64,000 bases of DNA from Rhizobiales bacterium UBA1912 (GTDB taxonomy: Bacteria > Pseudomonadota > Alphaproteobacteria > Rhizobiales > Devosiaceae): positions 101,174-165,173 of the forward strand of contig DDGC01000004.1 of the NCBI GenBank assembly GCA_002337455.1, given 5' to 3'. The notes beneath the pieces were generated by a model. That model searched no databases and was not told where the DNA came from. It worked only from the letters and a program-made list of their open reading frames with translations. The translations under genes and the position numbers were made by a program. Positions within the stretch are counted from its first letter, which is position 1; the number at the start of each line of letters is the position of its first letter. This document shows positions 33,388 through 42,673 of the stretch, piece after piece.

Positions 33388-35253
33388 ATGAGTGAGTATG
33401 GCGTCATTATTGTCGGTGGAGGACACGCGGGAGCGGAAGCTGCAGCCGCCTCGGCGCGTCTTGGCGTCGCGACGGCTCTCGTCACGCACCGATTCGCAAC
33501 GATCGGCGAAATGAGCTGCAATCCGGCCATCGGCGGGCTGGGCAAGGGCCATTTGGTCCGGGAAATCGACGCGCTCGATGGCGTCATGGGACGGATCGCC
33601 GACAAGGGCGGTATACAGTTTCGCGTCCTCAACCGCCGCAAAGGTCCCGCGGTGCGTGGGCCGAGGGCCCAGCAGGACCGAAAGCTCTATCGCGAGGCGA
33701 TGCAGGCCGAACTTTCCGCCACCCCTAATCTCGATATTATCGAAGGCGAAGTCGACGATCTGCTGGTGACGGACGGTTCGGTCAGCGGCGTCGTGCTGCT
33801 CGACGGCCGCCAGATATCGACAAAAGCGGTGGTTCTGACCACAGGCACGTTCCTGCGCGGGCTTATCCATCGCGGGGAGGAGACTATTCCGGCTGGCCGA
33901 GCGGGCGAAAAGCCGGTGCTGGGCCTCTCCGTGCGTCTTGAAGCGCTTGGGCTCAAGCTGGGACGGCTCAAGACAGGAACGCCGCCGCGGCTTGATGCCA
34001 ATACCATCGATTTTTCAGTGCTTGCTGAGCAGCAGGGCGATGACGTGCCGGAGCCGTTTTCTGCTCTGACCGATGCGATAGCGACGCGCCAGATCTCGTG
34101 CTTTGAGACGCGCACGACCTCTGATGCGCATCGCATCATTGCAGAAAACCTTTCAAAATCAGCGATGTATTCCGGTCGCATCCAGTCGCGCGGCCCGCGC
34201 TATTGCCCTTCGATCGAAGACAAGATCGTGCGGTTTGCCGATAAGGATAGCCATCTCGTTTTCCTGGAACCCGAAGGGCTCGATGACCCGACCGTCTACC
34301 CGAACGGTCTCTCGACGTCGCTCCCCGCCGACGTGCAGCTGCAGTTCCTGCAGGCCATGCCTGGCCTTGAAAATGTGGTCATCAAGCGTCCTGGCTATGC
34401 CATCGAATATGATCACGTCGATCCGCGCGAGCTGTCGCCGAACCTTATGCTGCGGGCTCTGCCGGGGCTCTATCTTGCCGGGCAGATCAACGGCACCACC
34501 GGATACGAAGAAGCGGCGGCCCAGGGCCTGCTGGCCGGCGCCAACGCGGCACTTGCAGCCTCGGGCCGCGCGCCGCTGATCCTGTCGCGCACCAACTCCT
34601 ATCTTGGGGTGATGATCGACGATCTGATTTCGCGCGGCGTCACCGAGCCCTATCGCATGTTTACTTCGCGCGCCGAGTTCCGACTGCAGCTTCGCGTCGA
34701 CAACGCCTACCAGCGCCTGACCCAGTTAGGAATCGACATCGGCCTCGTCGGTGAGCAACGCCAGCAGCATTTTGAAACCCGTGCGGCACAGTTGGACGGG
34801 GCAAAGTCTCTCCTGCATTCCCTATGGGTAACGCCGACCGAAGCGCGCAGGGCCGGCGTCAACGTCAATGCGGACGGTGTGCGCCGTACAGCCTTTGAGC
34901 TCATGAGCTATCCAACCACCACCCGGCAGGATCTCGAGGCCGTTTGGCCCGAACTTTCCGCTATGGAAACAACAACTTACGATCAAGTCGCCATAGACGC
35001 CCAGTATGCAGTGTACCTTGAGCGCCAGCAAGCCGACGTCGAGGCCGTCAAGCGTGATGAGGCGCGGGCTATCCCCGATTGGCTCGACTATAGCCGGCTT
35101 CCCGGGCTGTCTAACGAGATGAAACAGAAACTTGTTGCGGCTCGACCGCAGACCATCGCCCAGGCGCAGCGTATCGAAGGTGTAACGCCGGCAGCGCTGA
35201 CTTTGGTTCTGGCAGTCATCCGTCGCGGTCGTATCGACCGGAAGGCGTCATGA
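33388..35253 (+). CDS. mnmG: tRNA uridine-5-carboxymethylaminomethyl modification enzyme MnmG (GidA)
   Basis: 621 residues. FAD- and NADH-dependent partner of MnmE. FAD-binding GVIIVGGGHAGAEAAAASARLG at residues 5-26, SCNPAIGGLGKGHLVREIDALDG signature, conserved cysteine-containing GPRYCPSIEDKIVRF near 270 and GQINGTTGYEEAAAQG near 365. Complete. The stop overlaps the rsmG start (ATGA). Confidence 0.97.
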   Translation: MSEYGVIIVGGGHAGAEAAAASARLGVATALVTHRFATIGEMSCNPAIGGLGKGHLVREIDALDGVMGRIADKGGIQFRVLNRRKGPAVRGPRAQQDRKLYREAMQAELSATPNLDIIEGEVDDLLVTDGSVSGVVLLDGRQISTKAVVLTTGTFLRGLIHRGEETIPAGRAGEKPVLGLSVRLEALGLKLGRLKTGTPPRLDANTIDFSVLAEQQGDDVPEPFSALTDAIATRQISCFETRTTSDAHRIIAENLSKSAMYSGRIQSRGPRYCPSIEDKIVRFADKDSHLVFLEPEGLDDPTVYPNGLSTSLPADVQLQFLQAMPGLENVVIKRPGYAIEYDHVDPRELSPNLMLRALPGLYLAGQINGTTGYEEAAAQGLLAGANAALAASGRAPLILSRTNSYLGVMIDDLISRGVTEPYRMFTSRAEFRLQLRVDNAYQRLTQLGIDIGLVGEQRQQHFETRAAQLDGAKSLLHSLWVTPTEARRAGVNVNADGVRRTAFELMSYPTTTRQDLEAVWPELSAMETTTYDQVAIDAQYAVYLERQQADVEAVKRDEARAIPDWLDYSRLPGLSNEMKQKLVAARPQTIAQAQRIEGVTPAALTLVLAVIRRGRIDRKAS

Positions 35254-35909
35254 CGATCGATTCGCGGCGCCTGGCCGACCTTGAACCGTATATTGCGCCA
35301 ATGTTCGGCAATGTTGAGGTCATTTCCACTCAACTCCATAGATTTTCGGACCATCTTTTGCGTTGGCAGAAGGTTCAGAACTTGGTTTCACGTGAAACAC
35401 CGGGGAATCTCTGGACCCGGCATATTCTTGATTCGCTTCAGATTTTACCGCTGATCAGCCCGGTTTCCGGGCCTTTGCGCATCCTCGATATCGGCAGCGG
35501 CGGCGGCTTTCCGGCGATTCCGCTGGCCATTGCTCTGCAGGGCCAGGACTTTTCCATGCACCTGATCGAGTCCAACACACGAAAATGTGCGTTTTTGCGC
35601 GCGACAGCGCGCGAATTCGATCTCCCGATCGCCGTCCATACGGCCAGAATCGAGGCGGTTTCGCCGGAAACGATAGGTGCTGTCGATCTTTTTACCTCAA
35701 GGGCGCTCGCGCCATTGCCGTTGCTGCTGAGCTATATCCACCGATTTTGGAGCCCGGAAAGCCGCGCGATTTTGCATAAAGGGCGCGAAAATGGGGAAGA
35801 ACTTAAATCTGCGGATTCAGATTGGGTTTACGATGTGTTAAAGCATCAAAGTGCGACGGACAAAGACGGCGTTCTGCTCGAAATTTCCCATCTACGACCT
35901 CGCACCTAA
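35250..35909 (+). CDS. rsmG: 16S rRNA (guanine527-N7)-methyltransferase RsmG
   Basis: 219 residues. Methylates G527 of 16S rRNA. Conserved NLVSRETPGNLWTRHILDSLQ near residues 44-64 and SAM-binding LDIGSGGGFPAIPLAIA near 78-94. The VSRET codons contain a parS-like palindrome (35384-35399). Start overlaps the mnmG stop. parA follows after 37 bases. Confidence 0.96.
   Translation: MTIDSRRLADLEPYIAPMFGNVEVISTQLHRFSDHLLRWQKVQNLVSRETPGNLWTRHILDSLQILPLISPVSGPLRILDIGSGGGFPAIPLAIALQGQDFSMHLIESNTRKCAFLRATAREFDLPIAVHTARIEAVSPETIGAVDLFTSRALAPLPLLLSYIHRFWSPESRAILHKGRENGEELKSADSDWVYDVLKHQSATDKDGVLLEISHLRPRT
35384..35399. promoter_or_regulatory. parS-like site 4, inside rsmG
   Basis: GGTTTCACGTGAAACA matches the parS palindrome at 15 of 16 positions with a perfect TTTCACGTGAAA core. 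It is encoded within the codons for Leu-Val-Ser-Arg-Glu-Thr of RsmG. Confidence 0.75.
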
Positions 35910-35946
35910 CCTAAGTATTTGAAACCGTGGCGGTTTCGGAGGTCAG

Positions 35947-36747
35947 ATGCATCCGCGTATCATAACACTCGCCAATCAGAAGGGCGGCGTCGGCAAAACA
36001 ACGACGGCCATTAACCTTGCAACCGCTCTCGCAGCCATTGGCGAGCGGGTTCTGATTGTCGATCTCGATCCCCAGGGCAATGCCTCCACTGGGCTTGGGC
36101 TCGGACGCCAGCAGCGTGAGCGCTCGTCCTACGACCTGTTGCTCAATGAATCGACGGTCAAGGATGCTGCGGTTCGCACCAACGTGCCCAATGTTTCCAT
36201 TGTGCCTTCGACCATGGATCTTCTGGGCGTCGAGTTGATGATTGCCGCCGAGCGCGATCGAGCGTTTCGCCTGAAGTCGGCACTTGACAACGTTGCCGAG
36301 GTGACCATCGACGGCAAGCCGATCACTTATGTGCTGATCGATTGTCCCCCCTCGCTCAACCTTCTCACCATCAACGCCCTGACTGCCGCCGATGCCGTTC
36401 TGGTGCCGCTGCAATGCGAGTTTTTTGCGCTGGAAGGCTTGAGCCAACTGCTTCAGACCATTGAGCAAATTCGATCGACGCTTAATCCACGCCTGTCGAT
36501 TCAGGGCGTTGTTATGACGATGTTCGACAAGCGGAACAATCTGTCCGAACAGGTGCTCAGCGACGTGCGCGAGCATATGGGAACGCTGGTCTACGAGACG
36601 GTCATTCCACGTAACGTCCGGCTTTCTGAGGCGCCCAGCTATGGCAAACCGGCGCTGCTTTACGATCTTAAATGCGCCGGAAGTCAGGCCTATCTTCGAT
36701 TGGCCACCGAAGTGATCAAGCGCGAACGCCAGTTGCGGGCGGCCTGA
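35947..36747 (+). CDS. parA: Chromosome partitioning ATPase ParA
   Basis: 266 residues. Deviant Walker A LANQKGGVGKTTTAINLATAL at residues 8-28, Walker A' VLIVDLDPQGNASTGLG and Walker B VLIDCPPSLN. Moves ParB-parS complexes of the origin toward the cell pole. GGAGGTC lies just before the ATG. parB follows with the stop and start overlapping or nearly so. Confidence 0.97.
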   Translation: MHPRIITLANQKGGVGKTTTAINLATALAAIGERVLIVDLDPQGNASTGLGLGRQQRERSSYDLLLNESTVKDAAVRTNVPNVSIVPSTMDLLGVELMIAAERDRAFRLKSALDNVAEVTIDGKPITYVLIDCPPSLNLLTINALTAADAVLVPLQCEFFALEGLSQLLQTIEQIRSTLNPRLSIQGVVMTMFDKRNNLSEQVLSDVREHMGTLVYETVIPRNVRLSEAPSYGKPALLYDLKCAGSQAYLRLATEVIKRERQLRAA

Positions 36748-36758
36748 TGGAGAACACA

Positions 36759-37640
36759 ATGAACGATAAACCCACTCGTCTCGGCCGCGGCCTCGCCGCC
36801 CTGATTGGAGACATGCAGCCGCTCGAAACCGCTCCGCGCCAGGCGGAAACGTCGGGGACGCGCCGATTGCCTGTCGAGTTCATCATCGCAAGCCGCGCCA
36901 ACCCCCGCAAAGACTTCGATCCAGAGCTGCTCGAAGACCTGACCAATTCGATTCGCGAAAAGGGCGTCATGCAGCCGCTGCTGGTGCGTCCAAGCGACCA
37001 GGGCCCCGATGTCTTTGAAATCATTGCCGGCGAGCGCCGCTGGCGAGCTGCGCAACGTGCTGGATTGCATGAGGTTCCCGTCATCATCCGTGAGGTCGAT
37101 GACAAGGAAGCGCTTGAGCTGGCGATCATCGAAAACGTGCAGCGTGCCGATCTCAACCCGCTCGAAGAGGCGCAGGGCTATGGCCAGCTGATCGAACAGT
37201 TCGACTATACCCAGAACGACCTGGCTCACGTCATCGGCAAGTCGCGCTCGCATGTCGCCAACACGCTGCGGCTGCTCAGATTGCCCGATGAAGTTCAGGG
37301 CATGCTGGAACGTGGTGAATTGACAGCGGGGCACGCCCGCACGCTTATCACCTCCGAAGATCCCCTGGCATTGGCCCGCCGCATTGTCGATTCGGGACTT
37401 TCGGTGCGCGAGGCCGAAGCGTTGCATCAAAAGGGTGCTGAAGCGCGTCGGCCGCAGCCTGCTGGTGAAAAGCGTGGACCATCAAAGGATGCGGATACGC
37501 TGGCGCTTGAAAAGCAACTGTCCGACGCCCTGGGCCTCTCGGTTACGCTCGAGCACAAGGATCGTGGCGGAAAGCTGGAAATCCGCTACAAGACGCTCGA
37601 ACAACTCGATGGCATTTGCTCTCGGCTCCTGCCGCATTAG
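36759..37640 (+). CDS. parB: Chromosome partitioning protein ParB
   Basis: About 293 residues. CTP-dependent clamp that loads at parS. N-terminal KPTRLGRGLAALIGD (ParA-contact region), ParB/sulfiredoxin core RANPRKDFDPELLEDLTNSIREKGVMQPLLVRP and the GERRWRAAQRAGL CTP/arginine patch, then HTH FDYTQNDLAHVIGKSRSHVANTLRLLRLP that binds parS, and a C-terminal dimer domain. Starts at 36747 (ATG overlapping the parA stop) and 36759 are possible; 36759 has GGAG seven bases ahead. Confidence 0.96.
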   Translation: MNDKPTRLGRGLAALIGDMQPLETAPRQAETSGTRRLPVEFIIASRANPRKDFDPELLEDLTNSIREKGVMQPLLVRPSDQGPDVFEIIAGERRWRAAQRAGLHEVPVIIREVDDKEALELAIIENVQRADLNPLEEAQGYGQLIEQFDYTQNDLAHVIGKSRSHVANTLRLLRLPDEVQGMLERGELTAGHARTLITSEDPLALARRIVDSGLSVREAEALHQKGAEARRPQPAGEKRGPSKDADTLALEKQLSDALGLSVTLEHKDRGGKLEIRYKTLEQLDGICSRLLPH

Positions 37641-37644
37641 GCGG

Positions 37645-37660
37645 CGTTGCACGTGAAACA
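37645..37660. promoter_or_regulatory. parS-like site 5, after parB
   Basis: CGTTGCACGTGAAACA matches at 14 of 16 positions; the left half carries G instead of T at the fifth base. It begins five bases past the parB stop. Confidence 0.55.
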
Positions 37661-37683
37661 TCGTTGTAAGTGATTGATTGCAT

Positions 37684-38706
37684 TTAGCGTCTTGCGGCGG
37701 CCATGCAGATGGCCAGCAGGGCCTGCCGGCCGATGGCGGGCGCCAGTGGCCCCGATTTGCGGCTTTCGAGAATAGCGCTGGCCAGGCGGTTGCAGGCTGC
37801 CGCCAAGCCGTCATCGTTCCAAAGCCGAAGCTGCTGTTCGAAGCTGGCTTTGCGGGAAAAGTGAATGCGGGGTGTCGCGCGACCGATCACCTGATCGACG
37901 CCCGCGCCGGTGTCGATTTCTGCTCGCATGGCCCGCAGGCGGGAAAAATGCTGCATTGAAACAATGAGCAGACGTTGGGCATCTGTGCCCGCGCTCGCGG
38001 CGCGCGTCATGGCCTCATCAAAGCGGCGGGCATGGCCCGTCGCAATGGCGTCAACGACGGCGTCGATGGCCAGGGCTGCATTATCGCCACACAGCCGCAT
38101 CACGTCTTCACGGGATAATGACCCGCCTTCGCCAGCATAGAGAACGAGCTTTTGCAGCTCGCTTCGGGTAACTTGCCGGTCATTGCCGAGCATATCGCGC
38201 AGCATGGACACGAGATCCGCTTCCAGCGTTATCCTGGCCTGGGCGAACGTTTCACGGATCAGGGTGTCGATGGTCTGGCCCGTATCAGCATAACAGGGCA
38301 GGGCGCGGGCGTCCTTACGGGCTTCTGCCTGCTTGCGCAGTGCATCGGCAGGCTTGAGATCACCGCCTTCCACAATGAAGATGGCTTCGGCGCCTTCGTC
38401 CAGAAGCTCGACCAGCGTTGGAGCGAGCTTGTTCGTCGCAGCCCGGATGCGGATTGTCGTCTGGCCGCCGAACAGTGAGGGGCTTCGCGCCAGGATGCCC
38501 AGCCGTTGCGGGTCGGCATCGATCTCGCTCATGTGCAATTGCGAAAGGCTCTCGGGATCGGGCGGATCGCCTGCAAAATGCTTTACGAGACGCGCGGCAT
38601 TCTCACTGACCAGTCCGGTGTCCGGGCCATAAACCAGCACCAATCCCGCGGTGAAGTCCGGTCGCGACAGAAACTTCTCTATGTCGCGGCCCTTGAGCGC
38701 AGTCAT
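37684..38706 (-). CDS. holA: DNA polymerase III delta subunit
   Basis: 340 residues. Opens the sliding clamp in the clamp loader. N-terminal domain with LVLVYGPDTGLVSENAARLVKHF (degenerate P-loop) and SLFGGQTTIRIR, a middle QVTRSELQKLVLYAGEGG region and a C-terminal collar domain ending in AIGRQALLAICMAAARR. Overlaps lptE by four bases; order leuS-lptE-holA is conserved. Confidence 0.93.
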   Translation of the reverse strand: MTALKGRDIEKFLSRPDFTAGLVLVYGPDTGLVSENAARLVKHFAGDPPDPESLSQLHMSEIDADPQRLGILARSPSLFGGQTTIRIRAATNKLAPTLVELLDEGAEAIFIVEGGDLKPADALRKQAEARKDARALPCYADTGQTIDTLIRETFAQARITLEADLVSMLRDMLGNDRQVTRSELQKLVLYAGEGGSLSREDVMRLCGDNAALAIDAVVDAIATGHARRFDEAMTRAASAGTDAQRLLIVSMQHFSRLRAMRAEIDTGAGVDQVIGRATPRIHFSRKASFEQQLRLWNDDGLAAACNRLASAILESRKSGPLAPAIGRQALLAICMAAARR

Positions 38707-39197
38707 TGTGCCTGAAGGTCGGCAAGCAGCGCCAGGCGAACGGTTTCCGCCGCGGCCTTCGCCGCCTGTTCCTCGGCGGCGGTACGGGCCGCGTCATCGG
38801 CAATGATCTGGCCGTTTGTTCGATAGCCCGCGGTCGCCGATCGCGTGCCGCTGGCCAGCTCGGCGCTATCCTGCTCAACGCGATAAGTTATTGTAACTGT
38901 TAGCTGATACTCGGAAACCGGCCCCGCTACATCGGAAAGTCCAATCCGCGTTGCACTGGATGAAACCTCGGCCGAAAATTGAGGCGCAGCGGCGTTCGGC
39001 GCACCGAGCCGAGCGGAAAGCGTGCGATAAACCAACTGCTCGAGACGCGTTTGCGGCTCCGCATAGCTGAGGGCGACGCTTTGGCCAGACACGGCAACGT
39101 CGCCATACACCGGCGTCAGCGTACAGCCGGCCAAAAGGCCGGTTGCCACCAAAGCGACACCGAGACAAAAGGCGCGGAGAACCTTAGCAAACGACAT
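38703..39197 (-). CDS. lptE: LPS-assembly lipoprotein LptE
   Basis: 164 residues. Outer-membrane lipoprotein that plugs LptD. Lipoprotein signal with lipobox LLAGC (cysteine near residue 25) and the LptE start CTLTPVYGD; later VEYRTxL-like RLEQLVYRTLSARLG and TITYRVEQDSAELASGTRSATAGYR. Its start overlaps the end of leuS by 14 bases. Confidence 0.9.
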   Translation of the reverse strand: MSFAKVLRAFCLGVALVATGLLAGCTLTPVYGDVAVSGQSVALSYAEPQTRLEQLVYRTLSARLGAPNAAAPQFSAEVSSSATRIGLSDVAGPVSEYQLTVTITYRVEQDSAELASGTRSATAGYRTNGQIIADDAARTAAEEQAAKAAAETVRLALLADLQAQ

Positions 39198-41802
39198 TGA
39201 CGATCCTGTTTGGCACGACGATCACCTTGCGGGGCGGATTGCCGTCAAGAATGCGTGCAACCGCTTCCAGTGACAAGGCCGCAGCTTCCGCTTGCGTAGA
39301 GGGAGCGTCTTTGGGCACTTCTATCTCGCCGCGGCGTTTTCCGTTTACCTGAACTGCCAAAACTACTGTGTCATCAACAAGATAGGCTGGGTCGGCTTCC
39401 GGCCAGGGGGTGTCGCAAACCATGGCCTGATGACCAAGATTGGCCCAGCAGCTTTCTGCAAGATGGGGCATCATCGGGGCGATGAATTGCACGAACCGCT
39501 CGATGGCGACCCGCATGGCCGAGATATTGGCCAAGGAGGGCGATTCGGTTACTGCCGGGATGAATTTCTGGATCGCGTTGGCCAGTTCGTAAATCTGGGC
39601 AACCGCACGGTTGAACCGCAAACCTGCAAGATCAGCCTCGATCAGAGCCGTCGCCTTGTGCACGGCTTTCAAAATTTCGGTTGTCCGCGGATCTTCCTCA
39701 TCGATCGTGCTCGGCTCGAGCGAGAGCAGCTCGCGGGCTTCGCCAACGAGCTTGTGGACGCGCTGCGAGAACCGCCAGGCGCCTTCGATGCCGGCCTCTG
39801 TCCACTGGACGTCGCGTTCGGGCGGAGAATCCGAGAGCACGAACCAGCGCACCGTATCGGCGCCGTACCCGGCAATCATATCGTCGGGATCGATGACGTT
39901 GCGTTTGGATTTGCTCATCTTTTCGATCGAGCCGATGGTGATCGGCTCGCCGGTGGCCGAGGTTGCGACGCGCTGACCCTCGGACACCTGCAGCACGACT
40001 TCGGACGGCGACACCCAGTTGCCCTCTGCATCCTTATAGGTTTCGTGGGTCACCATGCCTTGGGTGAACAGACCCTTGAACGGCTCATCGACGTCCATGT
40101 GTCCTGTGCGACTCATGGCGCGGGCGAAAAAGCGCGAATAGAGCAGGTGCAGAATGGCGTGTTCGATACCGCCGATATACTGATCGACCGGCAGCCATTC
40201 ATTGGCCATTTCCGGAATTGTCGGGTTTTCAGCGCGGGGTGCGGTAAAGCGCGCAAAGTACCACGAGGAATCAACGAAAGTGTCCATCGTGTCGGTTTCA
40301 CGGCGCGCCCTGGATCCGCACGACGGACAATCGACGTGCTTGAAGGTCGGATGACGGTCGAGCGGATTGCCCGGCGTGTCGAACTCGACATCAGCCGGCA
40401 ACCGCACGGGCAGCTGATCCTTGGGCACGGGAACGATGCCGCAGGTATCGCAATGGATCACCGGGATCGGACAGCCCCAGTAGCGCTGGCGGGAGATTCC
40501 CCAGTCGCGCAGACGATAATTGACCTGCCGGACGCCCTGCGGCTTGCCTTCGACCTTTTCGGTTTCCAGAAAACGGGCGATGGCGTCCTTGGCTTCCTCG
40601 ACTTCCATGCCGTCGAGGAAGGCCGAATTGAAGGCAACGCCTGGCCCGGTATAGGCTTCGGTATCGATGGCAAAATCATCGGCATTGGCATCGGGCGGCA
40701 AAACGACAGGGATAACCGGCAGATCATATTTGCGGGCAAAATCAAGATCGCGCTGGTCGTGCGCCGGGCAGCCGAATATCGCGCCGGTACCGTAGTCCAT
40801 CAAAACGAAATTGGCGACATAGACGGGCAAGGTTACGCCCTCGATCACCGGGTGTTTCACGGTGATCGGTGTGCGATAGCCCCGCTTTTCAGCGGTTTCG
40901 ATAACCTCCGCCGACGTGCCCATGCGATGACACTCGGCAATGAAGTCGGTCAGAGCCGGATCGTCCTTGGCCAGTTGGGTAGCCATGGGGTGGTCAGGCG
41001 AGAGGGCGACAAACGAGGCGCCAAACAGTGTATCGGGCCGTGTGGTAAAGACCTCGACGCTTTGCTGATCGGCTTCGCCATCAGCAATCTCGAACAGAAC
41101 CCGCAGCCCTTCGGACCGGCCGATCCAGTTGCGCTGCATCAACCGCACTTTTTCAGGCCAGTCGGTCAAACCGTCGATCGCGGAAAGCAAATCTTCAGCG
41201 AAGTCGGAAATCTTGAAGAACCACTGGGTCAGTTCGCGCTGTTCGACCAGGGCGCCCGAGCGCCAGCCGCGGCCATCGATCACCTGTTCGTTGGCCAGCA
41301 CCGTGTGGTCAACCGGATCCCAATTGACCTTGGACGATTTGCGCGTCACGAGGCCAGCGTCGAGCATGTCGATGAACAGCATCTGCTGACGGTGGTAGTA
41401 TTCCTCGTCGCAAGTCGCGAACTCGCGACTCCAGTCGAGTGAAAAACCCATGGATTGCAATTGCTTGCGCATTGCGGCGATGTTTTCATAGGTCCAGTCG
41501 CGCGGATGGACCTTGTTGGCCATCGCTGCGTTTTCGGCCGGCATTCCGAAGGCGTCCCACCCCATGGGGTGGAGGACTTTCTTGCCCTTGGCGCGCTGGA
41601 ACCGGGCAACGACATCGCCCATTGTGTAATTGCGCACATGGCCGACATGGATGCGGCCCGAGGGATAGGGAAACATCTCAAGGACGTAATAGGGCGGGCG
41701 CGGGTCGTCGTTGGAGGTTTCGAAGGTTTTCTTCTCCGCCCAGACCTTTTGCCAGTGGGGTTCTTGTTCGCGCGGATTGTAGCGCTCGGAAGCGTTTGCC
41801 AT
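39184..41802 (-). CDS. leuS: Leucyl-tRNA synthetase
   Basis: 872 residues. Class I synthetase: HIGH motif in PYPSGRIHVGHVRNYT (near residue 46), editing (CP1) domain near 230-420 with TRPDTLFGASF and GTGAIFGCPAHDQRDLDFA, zinc-type CDTCGIVPVPKDQLPV, and KMSKS in IEKMSKSKRNVIDPDD near 620. The frame opens further upstream (41865) but MANASERYNPREQEPHWQ at 41802 is the normal start. First gene of the leuS-lptE-holA operon. Confidence 0.97.
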   Translation of the reverse strand: MANASERYNPREQEPHWQKVWAEKKTFETSNDDPRPPYYVLEMFPYPSGRIHVGHVRNYTMGDVVARFQRAKGKKVLHPMGWDAFGMPAENAAMANKVHPRDWTYENIAAMRKQLQSMGFSLDWSREFATCDEEYYHRQQMLFIDMLDAGLVTRKSSKVNWDPVDHTVLANEQVIDGRGWRSGALVEQRELTQWFFKISDFAEDLLSAIDGLTDWPEKVRLMQRNWIGRSEGLRVLFEIADGEADQQSVEVFTTRPDTLFGASFVALSPDHPMATQLAKDDPALTDFIAECHRMGTSAEVIETAEKRGYRTPITVKHPVIEGVTLPVYVANFVLMDYGTGAIFGCPAHDQRDLDFARKYDLPVIPVVLPPDANADDFAIDTEAYTGPGVAFNSAFLDGMEVEEAKDAIARFLETEKVEGKPQGVRQVNYRLRDWGISRQRYWGCPIPVIHCDTCGIVPVPKDQLPVRLPADVEFDTPGNPLDRHPTFKHVDCPSCGSRARRETDTMDTFVDSSWYFARFTAPRAENPTIPEMANEWLPVDQYIGGIEHAILHLLYSRFFARAMSRTGHMDVDEPFKGLFTQGMVTHETYKDAEGNWVSPSEVVLQVSEGQRVATSATGEPITIGSIEKMSKSKRNVIDPDDMIAGYGADTVRWFVLSDSPPERDVQWTEAGIEGAWRFSQRVHKLVGEARELLSLEPSTIDEEDPRTTEILKAVHKATALIEADLAGLRFNRAVAQIYELANAIQKFIPAVTESPSLANISAMRVAIERFVQFIAPMMPHLAESCWANLGHQAMVCDTPWPEADPAYLVDDTVVLAVQVNGKRRGEIEVPKDAPSTQAEAAALSLEAVARILDGNPPRKVIVVPNRIVNVVC

Positions 41803-41895
41803 AGAAAGTACCGGTCGCGGCCCTATACTTGAGAATAAACGAGAAATTGGGTAGGCGACCATCACCAGAAAAGCGTCGGAAGGTCAACCATTCCC

Positions 41896-42570
41896 ATGAG
41901 CCCAAACGCCCCGGAAACCGCTGCACAGCGGCTCGCGGACATCACGACCCGCATGGACCGGGCCGCCGGTCGTATAGCGGGAAGTGCTGCTGCGGAGCTG
42001 GTTGCCGTCTCAAAGACGTTCGACGCCGAAGCGATCGTTCCCATTATTGAGGCTGGCCAGCGCCATTTCGGCGAAAATCGTGTGCAGGAGGCCCAGGGAA
42101 AATGGCCCGACCTGAAAGCGGCGTATCCGAACATCGTCCTGCACCTTATCGGGCCGCTGCAGACCAACAAGGCCAGCGATGCCGTAGCGCTGTTCGATGT
42201 CATAGAAAGCGTGGACCGTGACAAACTGGCGAAAATTCTTGCCGGCGAAATGAAAAAGCAAAACCGGAACCTGCCTTGCTTCGTACAGGTCAATATTGGC
42301 GGTGAAGAGCAGAAGGCCGGAGTGGCGATAGCGGAAACCGTAGACTTCGTTAGCCGTTGCAGGGATCAATATGGGCTCGATATCGTTGGATTGATGTGTA
42401 TTCCGCCGCTTGAAGAGGCGCCAGGTCCCTATTTTGCCCAGCTGGCACGTTTGGCCAAAGAGGCTGGTGTATCGCAGCTCTCAATGGGCATGAGTTCGGA
42501 TTTCGAGACGGCAATTGTGATGGGAGCAACGCAGGTTCGTGTGGGTTCGGCCCTTTTCGGGTCTCGATAA
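41896..42570 (+). CDS. Pyridoxal-phosphate homeostasis protein (YggS/PLPBP family)
   Basis: 224 residues. TIM-barrel-like PLP-binding protein. PLP lysine in LVAVSKTFDAEAI (near residue 38), HFGENRVQEAQGKW, HLIGPLQTNK and the C-terminal SMGMSSDFETAIVMGATQVRVGSALFG are all conserved. Keeps free PLP in check; not itself an enzyme of known reaction. Divergent from leuS, as in related genomes. Confidence 0.94.
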   Translation: MSPNAPETAAQRLADITTRMDRAAGRIAGSAAAELVAVSKTFDAEAIVPIIEAGQRHFGENRVQEAQGKWPDLKAAYPNIVLHLIGPLQTNKASDAVALFDVIESVDRDKLAKILAGEMKKQNRNLPCFVQVNIGGEEQKAGVAIAETVDFVSRCRDQYGLDIVGLMCIPPLEEAPGPYFAQLARLAKEAGVSQLSMGMSSDFETAIVMGATQVRVGSALFGSR

Positions 42571-42673
42571 CGCGCATGTGATTGGCGATTGTTCGACCGG
42601 GCCCAAATTGAATCGTATGTCCTTGCGAAGGCAGGTGTGTGAACATCGCCAATGAGAATCGGGAGTTTTGCTG

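Noticed and set aside
38252..40880. Half parS sites (TTTCACG) in holA and leuS
   Set aside because: Only one arm of the palindrome is present.
39292..41442. Very long open frame antisense to leuS (about 716 codons)
   Set aside because: Typical high-GC shadow of a real gene; no ribosome site and the sequence has no recognisable domain.
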